DNA from: [Clostridium] innocuum
GTDB taxonomy: Bacteria > Bacillota_I > Bacilli_A > Erysipelotrichales > Erysipelotrichaceae
Length of the DNA stretch: 64,000 bases
Assembly: GCA_012317185.1 (NCBI GenBank)
Contig: CP048838.1
Location: 1,240,001-1,304,000, forward strand
Reading direction: 5' to 3'
Shown here: in pieces, positions 33,422 through 41,789 of the stretch
Numbering within the stretch: position 1 is the stretch's first letter
How the letters are laid out: each line of letters opens with the position of its first letter
Notes under the pieces: generated by a model
What the model was told of the DNA's origin: nothing
The model's input: only the letters and a program-made list of their open reading frames with translations
Database searches by the model: none
Program-made: the position numbers and the translations under genes

Positions 33422-34243
33422 TCAATATTTGTTAAGCATGCGCAAAGGAATCTGCAATTCCGTGAGATAACTGCCAGCATCTTCCTCATTCCACGGACCA
33501 CGGTGTATCATCTGCCGATTTGCACCTTTCATTTCATATTGTCTGTTTGTCTCCAGCCATTTTGCAAAGGATTGATATGCCGCAGATATATTTGAAAAAT
33601 CTCCATATACCATAAGTGAGGCCATCAATGGCTCTTCTTCCACCTCACGACATTGAAATCCATCACAATCTCTGATTGCTTTTTTTACAGGCAGACACAA
33701 TTCCACATCCACATTCGCTTCTTTGTAATCCTCATCATGATAAATGGAAAAAGTGGTTGGAGAACAATCAACTCTATGTTGCCTTGCAAAATCAGATAGC
33801 TTCTCCCAGAGCATTTCTTCCGCATAATAATCAGGAATAAGTTCTCTTATTGATACCACAAGACAGCGTGGAATCGACTTTATCGTAACATTAGAATGCA
33901 TATCAGCAGTTCCCTGAAGAAAGTCCTGCTTTGCATGATCAATTCTATGAAGCTTCTGTTCCTCTGCTTTTATCGCAAGCGCAATCTCCTTTTCCTTATT
34001 CTTTAATGCCTCCATCATCCTATCGTCATTTCCTAAAACTAAACCTTCTATCTCAGCTACTGTAAAACCACAATCCCGTAAATATAAAATCCTGTTCAGA
34101 ACAGGAATCTGCTCCACAGAATACATGCGATATCCTGTCCATGGATCACTCTGTGCAGGCTTCAGAAGTCCCACCTCATCATAATAACGCAGCATTCTGA
34201 CAGAAACCTGCATCAGCTTGGAAAACTCACCAATTCGAAACAT
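33422..34243 (-). CDS. MerR family regulator with GyrI-like effector domain
   Basis: 273 residues. The N-terminal MerR domain begins MFRIGEFSKLMQVSVRMLRY with YDEVGLLKPA and the wing WTGYRMYS. A coiled-coil helix covers about 75-115, and a GyrI-like/BmrR C-terminal effector domain covers about 120-270 (VTIKSIPRCLVVSIRE; PLMASLMVYGDF; ANRQMIHRGPW). This type binds small hydrophobic or cationic compounds. The likely target promoter is the 19-bp-spacer site between this gene and the TrmO-like gene. The start follows GGAGGCGATTT. Confidence 0.9.
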   Translation of the reverse strand: MFRIGEFSKLMQVSVRMLRYYDEVGLLKPAQSDPWTGYRMYSVEQIPVLNRILYLRDCGFTVAEIEGLVLGNDDRMMEALKNKEKEIALAIKAEEQKLHRIDHAKQDFLQGTADMHSNVTIKSIPRCLVVSIRELIPDYYAEEMLWEKLSDFARQHRVDCSPTTFSIYHDEDYKEANVDVELCLPVKKAIRDCDGFQCREVEEEPLMASLMVYGDFSNISAAYQSFAKWLETNRQYEMKGANRQMIHRGPWNEEDAGSYLTELQIPLRMLNKY

Positions 34244-34266
34244 AAATCGCCTCCGTTCTGCTTCTT

Positions 34267-34294
34267 ATTATAAGGCAAGATTTTTATACTTCAA
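34267..34294 (-). promoter_or_regulatory. Promoter of merR-like gene
   Basis: Minus strand TTGAAG (34294-34289), 16 bases, TATAAT (34272-34267), 24 bases before the ATG. Confidence 0.6.
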
Positions 34295-34624
34295 TAGGAA
34301 ACGCAATGTACATGCCAAAGCACTGAATCTAACTTGAAAAACCAATAGACTATCTGTAAAAATCACTAAAAAATAAAAACAGTCATGGTATACAATTCGT
34401 CGCATTACTAAATCATAGCTTTATGTCTTACATCGCTAATTGCCTATTCTTAAGTGAACCCTATCTGATTGATATGTACTTATTTCAACAGCTTACGATA
34501 ATCATTTTAATATTTCACCAGGCATGGTAAAATATGTATATCATTCATAAATCCAGCACAAGAGGATTTTTTTACATCACAATATATAGCATAAATCATA
34601 CCAATAAAATGAAGGAGCATGGCC

Positions 34625-36097
34625 ATGGACTATTTAGATAAAGTAAAAGCGCAGCTAAAGAAAATGTCAATAGAAGAAAAGGACGCATGGATATTAACGC
34701 AGGCAAAATTGATCTCCAATAACAAACAGAATGATTTTTTAATGGCACTATCCGGAACAAAGAAAATCATTGATATGCCAGCACTTGATGATATAGATAC
34801 CTTATGTACGAGGATTGAAACAGGTGATATCTATCTTGAGTATGTTACTCATTATCATGAATTTGACGAAGATGGCAGATATATGGATGATTGGGTAATC
34901 TGGTATAATGATCCGTTTTCAATCCTGCCAATGCTGGAAAGAATATTTACCGGATGCCATCAGCTCGGAGTGCTGGAAGAATATCAGTTAGTATACGATT
35001 TGTTAACCAGAATTTTTGAATTGAAGTTCTCTGTTGAAGAGAGTGAAAATTCTGAGGATGCACCGGAAGAGGATTATATTGAATTGTCAGATTCTAAAAT
35101 CGAAGAAGAGTTATCTTATGATTTAGATAAAGCAGCTACAGACTGGATCATCTCATTTATGTATTTAACAACTGAACAAAGCGATAAAGATCGTGCGGAA
35201 AAGCTTATCAATATGTTAGAAACATCCATCTGTAAGAATCTGAAGCCAAGAATTCTGAAGGATTTAGGCGGAACTGAGAAATTGTTTGTTTCTATGCAAT
35301 CTGCTTTAGAAATTGCAATTGCTGATTTGGAAACAAAAAAGACTGAAATTCTGAAATCCGGAAATAGAGGTAGAAAACTTTTTGAAATAAAAGAAAAATT
35401 AACTCGAAGCAACGAACTTCTGACAGATATTCGTATGCGATGCTTAGAAAGGAAAAAGGAAGAACAAATGGAATCATTTTTAGAGGATAGATGGAATGAT
35501 GTGTGTGAGGTTGTCGAGTGGTTGAGCTTTGAAAAATATATCGATGATCAACCGGAAATTGATACAGTTTTGGAAATTTGTGAAGAACTTGTTCAATCTG
35601 ATGAAATTCAGTATGATGATTGGCAGTTAAGAAAAAAGGTAATTACCGATATTGTTGAACATGATTACTATGATTGTCTTGGCGCTTCCGATATTATGGA
35701 TGAGCTTGCTGAAAAACTATGTACAAATGATGAAGAATACCAGGCATATGCGGATATTCTATATATCTATAGAAATGAAGAAAAAGCAGCGTTTATATAT
35801 AATCAACATGGCAGAGAAGATAAGTATATTACTTATTTAGAAAATCATTTAGGAAGAGAACAAAAGAATTATAATGCTTTAATTACATACTACAATCTGC
35901 ATAATCAAAAGGATGATGCAATACGTGTTGCTCAGCTGGGATTAAAAAAATGTAAAGATGATTTAACAGATATCTTTATTTTTCTCCTTTTGCATACAAG
36001 AGATAATGATGCTACATGGTTTGAAAAATTATTTGCTAGCGCAAAACGGAGAAAGAATGTGGATATGAAAAAAATTGATATAGTAATGCAAAGGTGA
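34625..36097 (+). CDS. Acidic hypothetical protein, helical repeats; possible partner of the SWIM/TOTE locus
   Basis: 490 residues, no signal peptide or membrane segment, strongly acidic in the middle (near 142-160). The N-terminal half contains YLEYVTHYHEFDEDGRYMDD and a helical region. The C-terminal third looks like degenerate TPR or similar helical repeats (YADILYIYRNEEKAAFIYNQ; AIRVAQLGLKKCKDDLTD). I do not recognise a named domain. The layout resembles the C-terminal part of SWIM zinc-finger proteins, and a decayed SWIM gene lies 3 kb downstream past the primase-helicase gene. I prefer the second ATG at 34625 because GAAGGAG ends seven bases before it, while the first ATG at 34619 is too close. 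Confidence 0.7.
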   Translation: MDYLDKVKAQLKKMSIEEKDAWILTQAKLISNNKQNDFLMALSGTKKIIDMPALDDIDTLCTRIETGDIYLEYVTHYHEFDEDGRYMDDWVIWYNDPFSILPMLERIFTGCHQLGVLEEYQLVYDLLTRIFELKFSVEESENSEDAPEEDYIELSDSKIEEELSYDLDKAATDWIISFMYLTTEQSDKDRAEKLINMLETSICKNLKPRILKDLGGTEKLFVSMQSALEIAIADLETKKTEILKSGNRGRKLFEIKEKLTRSNELLTDIRMRCLERKKEEQMESFLEDRWNDVCEVVEWLSFEKYIDDQPEIDTVLEICEELVQSDEIQYDDWQLRKKVITDIVEHDYYDCLGASDIMDELAEKLCTNDEEYQAYADILYIYRNEEKAAFIYNQHGREDKYITYLENHLGREQKNYNALITYYNLHNQKDDAIRVAQLGLKKCKDDLTDIFIFLLLHTRDNDATWFEKLFASAKRRKNVDMKKIDIVMQR

Positions 36098-36271
36098 ATG
36101 ATGTAATCTTGGCGAAGTGTACAAAGGTCCAGGGAAATGCTTTAGAATCAACAATTTTAACACTTTTATAATAAATGCAAAATCTGATAAATGGAGCGAA
36201 CACAGAAGTAAAGAAAAGCCAATAACATAAGCAAATAGACATCAATATTTTATCATGATAGGAGAACTCTT

Positions 36272-39015
36272 ATGCAACATGAGGATAGAATACAGCAACT
36301 GGAACAGGAAAATGCATTTCTAAAAGCTGAACTAAGAAAAAGAGGGTATTTTTATCTTTCTGCAAACGAAAAGCTATCTACTATAGATAAAATAGAAATC
36401 TATTTAAGTTATTTCAGAGGAAGACCGGATGTTTATGCCGAAAGATACTTTCGTAAGAAGCATCAGAAATTCGGTTGGAATCCCGCATGTGACAGAAGTT
36501 TTCAAGCAGGGTGTAAAAAGGGAAAAATAAAAAATCATTGTAGTATCTGTCCAATCTCTCAATTTCCATCTCTGGATGGGGTTATCCTAAAACATCACTT
36601 CACTGGGAAACTGACATGCGAAGGGATTGGAATTTATCCTTTACTAACGGATAATACCTGTTATCTTCTGGCGATGGATTTCGACGAGGATAACTGGTTT
36701 GATGACATGCTGAGTGTCTATAAAACAGCCTTGCGCTTTGAAATTTATCCATTAATGGAACGATCTTCTTCCGGACAGGGTGGACATTTATGGCTGTTTT
36801 TCGAATCACCGGTAAAAGCATTAAAAGCAAGAAAGCTTGGTTCTTTACTCATTCAGGAGGCAATAGAAGGTAATAAAAATCTAAACTTTAATTCCTTTGA
36901 CAGAATGTTTCCCAATCAGGACTATCTGCCACAGGGAGGCTTTGGAAATCTGATTGCTCTACCGCTGCGACATGATGCGTATTTAAAAGGTAATTCCGCT
37001 TTTATCAATGATTTACAGCAGGTGATCGACCATCCCATAGAATATCTTGCTTCCTTGCCTAAACTGCAGGAACAGCAGCTGGATCAGATTTTAAACAGCT
37101 ATTACAAAAATGATTATTTCTTCGATCAACAGCAAATGGGATTATCCTTAGATACAAATATGAAATATTCCAAACAAATGTATGGTCTGGAAAATACCAT
37201 GCTCTGTATAGAAAAGAAGGATTTAAATCTTTATACGTTATCTGTATTGAAAAGACTTGGCTCCATGTACAATCCGGAATATTTTTTGAAACAGAAATTG
37301 AAAAAAACGATTTATCGGGAAACAACTCCCAGAGTACTGAGCTATTATGAAGAAGATGATAGGTATTTATATTTGCCAAGAGGACAAAAATATAAACTGC
37401 AAGAAATATTTCCGGAAGCTGAAATACAGCTCGAAGCACAGGTAACAAACGGTCAGGTAATCGATACAGCGTTTATAGGAGAATTGCGACAGAATCAACA
37501 GGAGGCTGTCAATACACTGATGCAGTTTGATATGGGAATTATGAAGGCAGTTCCGGGTTTTGGTAAAACAGTTATGGCATTGTATATGATAGCGCAAAGA
37601 ACAGTATCTACTTTAGTTATCGTACCCAATAAAGAAATCCAAAAACAATGGGAACAACGGATTCATGAGTTTTTAACTATACCGCCATGTAAATCAAAAA
37701 GAGACTCCTATATCGGAATCTATAACGGCTCCAAGAAAAAACTGAGAGGGCATATAGATATCGCCGTTGCTGCATCTTTAGCAAATTTAGAAAACATTGC
37801 AGTTACCCTAAAGGAATATGGCATGATTATCGTTGATGAATGTCATCATGCCGCCAGCGATACATTTACCAGAGTTTTGAGAAACGTGAATGCAAAGTAT
37901 ATATATGGCTTTTCGGCAACTCCCAAAAGAAAAGACGGATTGGAGAAAATCATGCATATGTTCTGTGGTCCTATTCGCTATGAAACAGTTCATTTCAAAT
38001 ACAGAATACATACAGGTTCCAACAGCTCCTGATTCCCAGAATGACGACTATGCGGTGTCTGGATGATAATAAAACCTACACGCAGTATTGCAGCGACATT
38101 ATGAACGACCAAAATCGAAATTATCTGATTGTGAAGGATGTGGTGAAAGAATTTCAGAATGATGGTAAAATCATTATCCTGTCAGAGCGTAAGCAGCATC
38201 TGACAGTCTTATATGAGATGTTAAAGCACATGCATATACATGTGTATGTACTGACTGGTGAAAGAAAAACAAAAGAGAGAAATGAAATCATTGCAAAAGT
38301 ACGGAATTTTAATAACCAGGAGAAATTCATCCTCTTGGCAACTAGCAAGCTTCTTGGTGAAGGCTTTGATTTGCCTGCCTTATCAACGTTATTTCTTGTT
38401 ATGCCGATTTCTGATGAATCCAGGATAGAGCAGTATACAGGAAGAATTCATAGAAATGTGGAAGGTAAGGATATGGTGAAGGTATATGATTATGTTGATG
38501 CTCATATACCTATGCTGGAAGGAATGTTTCGCAAAAGGTTGAAGCAGTACCAGAAAGAAGGCTACTTTCTGCAGGAACAAAATCAAATTGTTGAAGTTTC
38601 CCAGCTGATGTATGAAGGACAGAGCTATAAACATGTATTCCTTGACGATATAAAGGCGTCCAGCAGTGAAATCCTGATTATGAACGCGCATTATGAGTTA
38701 GGAAAAATCAAAAGCTATTTTGATGTCATGCAGGAAAAGGCACATCAAAATGTTCAGCTGTATGTCGTCTTGAATGATGAGCAAAGACAAAAGGAAATGC
38801 TCGTGCGAACGATAGAAGGAATGGGTGCAGCTATTTTGTACAGCAATCATTCAGCACATTTTGTTGTGATTGATAAAGAAATTATCTGGTACAGTGATAT
38901 GGATTTCCTTGGAAGGGCAAAAAAAGATGGTTTAAGTACAAGGCTGAAAGATCCGCATCTGGTAAATGAAATTATGAAAATTGCACAGGATGAACAGCTG
39001 CAAAATATAGAATGA
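36272..39015 (+). pseudogene. TOTE-type archaeo-eukaryotic primase / SF2 helicase / PLD-like protein, frameshifted
   Basis: Two adjoining frames, 36272-38032 (586 codons) and 38041-39015 (324 codons), form one protein of about 910 residues with a single-base frameshift near 37990-38010. Residues about 10-265 are an archaeo-eukaryotic primase domain: a Cys cluster (CDRSFQAGCKKGKIKNHC), the metal motif LLAMDFDEDNW, and RSSSGQGGHLWLFF with the second catalytic His. An SF2 helicase follows with Walker A VPGFGKT, DECHH and SATPKRKDG in the first frame, and YTGRIHRN (motif VI) in the second. The C-terminal 140 residues resemble a phospholipase-D-like nuclease, but its HKD motif is imperfect (HFVVID). 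This domain order matches the family named TOTE conflict-system primase. Confidence 0.82.
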
Positions 39016-39059
39016 CACAAAGGCAAGCTTATGGTGAATACGAAAATGAATGTAAAATA

Positions 39060-39632
39060 GAAAATAAAAAAGCCAGATACTCCAATGCCCTTTGGAATTA
39101 AGGTAAAAGCTGTATGAGGAAAATGCCATTGTGGAAGCTATCACTGTTAATGATACCAAAGCCTGTTTCCGCGTAAAAAGGAACGATACTGCGGTTTTAC
39201 AGAAAACAGAGCATGCCGTTACGATTGCTTGCAACTGTCCGTATTTTGGAGAATGCAGGCACGAGGTAGCTGAATTACAGTATCTTGAAAAGCATCCAGT
39301 ATTGAAATCAATACAGACCGGTCACGACAGAGATTAGTCATCTGGATGATTTTTAGCTTGAGGTTAAGGAACAGCTGTATGAGCTGGATGAAAATGATGA
39401 GGATTTATCGCATGAGGAATGACTGTGTTTACGCTATCAGACAATTCAACGTGAAAGGCATGTGGAAACCAAGCTACGGATGCTGATTTATTTATCAAAG
39501 AAAATCGTAGTATCCCCTGATGTATGGATGGTGATTGTTAAGGATCTGAATCAGAATCCGGAATCTGTAAAAGCGGTAATTTCAAACAGGAAGGAACAGG
39601 ATATGATTTTCATGCTAAGCGAAGGAATATGA
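39060..39632 (+). pseudogene. SWIM zinc-finger protein, decayed
   Basis: A 68-codon open piece (39131-39337, GTG start) contains the SWIM motif CNCPYFGECRHEVAEL, i.e. CxC...CxH. Just upstream in another frame KARYSNALWN is the usual N-terminal beginning of such proteins, ended by a TAA, so there is a frameshift before 39131. Downstream, past two stops, 39425-39632 reads LRYQTIQRERHVETKLRMLI and then KDLNQNPESVKAVISNRKEQ, the helical part of the same family. A further piece, YELWGNLVPQHRK, is in a third frame around 39627-39666. SWIM domains bind DNA or protein and often accompany SNF2 or other helicases. Confidence 0.65.
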
Positions 39633-39793
39633 GCTGTGGGGGAATCTGGTTCCTCAGCATAGGAAGCATTGATGATATGCTTTCAGGAGAGAATGATGGA
39701 ATTGGAACATGTATTCGCTAATGCAGGTATGTAAGGCAGGATAGCAGGAAAGTCAAAACTGTAAACGTACATATAAGAATCGGAGGTCCCCAT

Positions 39794-40090
39794 ATGGATG
39801 AGCATTTTATTTATATCGTACTGGAAATCGTATCGGAAATACCCAAAGGAAGCGTCGCAACCTATAAACAGATTGCGGAGCTGGCCGGCAGAGAGCGAAA
39901 TGCCAGACAGGTTGGCAAGATTCTTTCCGCTTCCTCTCTATATGGCGAATACCCCTGCCATCGCGTCGTTAACAGTGCGGGTAGAACTGCACCGGACTGG
40001 AATGAACAAAAGGATCTCCTCATAGACGAGGGCGTGACCTTTAAACCTAATGGAAACGTTGACCTTAAAGCCTGTCAGTGGAAAATATAA
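39794..40090 (+). CDS. MGMT family (alkylguanine-DNA alkyltransferase-like) small protein
   Basis: 98 residues covering only the DNA-binding C-terminal domain of O6-alkylguanine-DNA alkyltransferases. The helix-turn-helix SVATYKQIAELAGRERNARQ leads to the active-site motif PCHRV with the acceptor Cys present. Alkyltransferase-like (Atl) proteins usually have Trp here, so this one keeps the reactive residue but lacks the N-terminal domain. It may repair or flag alkylated guanine. The start follows CGGAGGTCCCCAT. It lies directly beyond the damaged island. Confidence 0.85.
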   Translation: MDEHFIYIVLEIVSEIPKGSVATYKQIAELAGRERNARQVGKILSASSLYGEYPCHRVVNSAGRTAPDWNEQKDLLIDEGVTFKPNGNVDLKACQWKI

Positions 40091-40334
40091 AGCAAGCACC
40101 TCTATCAAAAGAACCACTAGCAAAACCCAAACAGAGGCACGCTTAACCTGACGAGTGAACTTCCCAAATTACTGTGTGATAAATTATTTTCAAAAAGAAT
40201 ACAGCAACCTTGCAGTTTCTAATGAGAAACCGTCATTTCCTGAATTCATGCTAACAAATTCGGAAAAAGTGTCTTATAATGTAACTGACAGGGGAATTTT
40301 CCCGCAAACTTTACAAGCCAAGGAGCAATCGATT

Positions 40335-41150
40335 ATGGAAAAAAATATACGTCTGGTTATATGTGATATTGACAGTACCCTCGTTACTTCCGAAAGAGAA
40401 CTGACACCAAGAACGAGAGCTGTCATCCATCAGCTTCACGCAAAAGGAATTTACTTCGGCATCGCATCAGGCCGGTCATTGGATGAACTGGCAAAAAAAG
40501 CAGCACTGTGGGGAATCTCATACCCCTTTGATATCCTGATCGGCATGAACGGCTCCGAGCTTTGGGATAACCTTCATCAAAAGGAATTCAGCTACTTTAA
40601 AATGAAAAAGGCGTGGATCAAAGAAACAATGGAGCTGATGAAGCTCTTTGATTCTAACTGCTTTATCTATCGTGATGACTGCCTGCTCTGTGAACGCGAT
40701 GACGCACAAATGCGCAAATCCGCCCTGACCAGTGACAAACATATGGTTGTCGTGGACTCTCTCTCTGTCATGTATGAGCAGGAGAACGCTAAAATCATGT
40801 ATCGTGTCAAAGAAGATATCGTGGATGAAATCGAACAATATTTGAACCGACATCCCTCTCCTTACTATAAAGGCTTCAAAACGCAGCCGACCCTCATCGA
40901 ATTTGCAGACAAACGGGTATCCAAAGCCTATGCACTGAAAAAATTCTGTGAATGTAACAGAATAACACCGGAAGAGGTCGTTGCCTTTGGCGATACGACC
41001 AATGATAATGACATGCTGGCATACAGCGGTCTTGGTGTCTGTATGATCAATGGCAGTGATGATACCAAAGCGATTGCAGATGATATCACCGCATACAGCA
41101 ATGATGAAGACGGCTTTGCCAGATACATGGAAGATCATTTCTTGAAATAA
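40335..41150 (+). CDS. Cof-type HAD family hydrolase
   Basis: 271 residues. HAD motif I is CDIDSTLV with both aspartates, motif II is IASGRS, motif III contains VSKAYALKKF with the Lys, and motif IV is FGDTTNDNDMLAYSG. The inserted type II cap domain is present, so it belongs to the Cof subfamily of sugar-phosphate or cofactor phosphatases. The start at 40335 follows AAGGAG eleven bases upstream; the longer frame back to 40155 is probably not translated. Single gene. Confidence 0.9.
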   Translation: MEKNIRLVICDIDSTLVTSERELTPRTRAVIHQLHAKGIYFGIASGRSLDELAKKAALWGISYPFDILIGMNGSELWDNLHQKEFSYFKMKKAWIKETMELMKLFDSNCFIYRDDCLLCERDDAQMRKSALTSDKHMVVVDSLSVMYEQENAKIMYRVKEDIVDEIEQYLNRHPSPYYKGFKTQPTLIEFADKRVSKAYALKKFCECNRITPEEVVAFGDTTNDNDMLAYSGLGVCMINGSDDTKAIADDITAYSNDEDGFARYMEDHFLK

Positions 41151-41789
41151 CAGAGGCATACAGGTGAATATCTCTCGGTTATCCGCCTAAACACAATAGA
41201 CACATACAGGAACGTGTCTTCATTGATTGTTGCAGCCTGCATGCAAATCCTGATAACCCCCTGCAGGGTCAGAAATTTCATATGGACAAGGAAACACAGC
41301 ATTCAATCACCAGTACCGACAATACTATACCTGTAGGAATCTCTGGTTTAAGACGATCTACAAACGAACGCATATCCAAAGAACCCGGCCTGCACAAAAT
41401 GATAAAGCCCATAAAAAAGTATCCGTAAGGGATTCACTTCCATCAGGAATACATCCTATAGCCAGCCGGATACTTTTTACTACGCGATTCTTTCCTCTTG
41501 TTATTATCACACAAAATGCAATAACATGCCAATCAACACTTTTCGATTGATAGAGTAAAAAAGTTATGGGATTAAAATCATTCACATATATCTTTAACAC
41601 AGATTCAATGAGAGTACATTAAATAAGGTATAGAAGTACATTCGTATTCTCAATATTTAATTATCTTCGTTTATTTAATTGTATCTTGATTATACGAATT
41701 TTCAAGTTTCTATTATACTTTTAATTTCAATTTAAAAATCCCATAAACTTTTGACTCTATCTTTTCGATTCACATCTACCGCTTTTCCT
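41151..41789. other. Intergenic stretch with a strong bidirectional terminator
   Basis: No gene seen. The main element is the inverted repeat at 41414-41478. The right part (41600-41760) is A+T-rich and noncoding. Confidence 0.5.
41414..41478. terminator. Bidirectional terminator between convergent genes
   Basis: AAAAAGTATCCG (41414-41425) and CGGATACTTTTT (41467-41478) are perfect complements of 12 bases. It lies between the plus-strand HAD gene and the minus-strand ABC permease gene. Confidence 0.75.
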
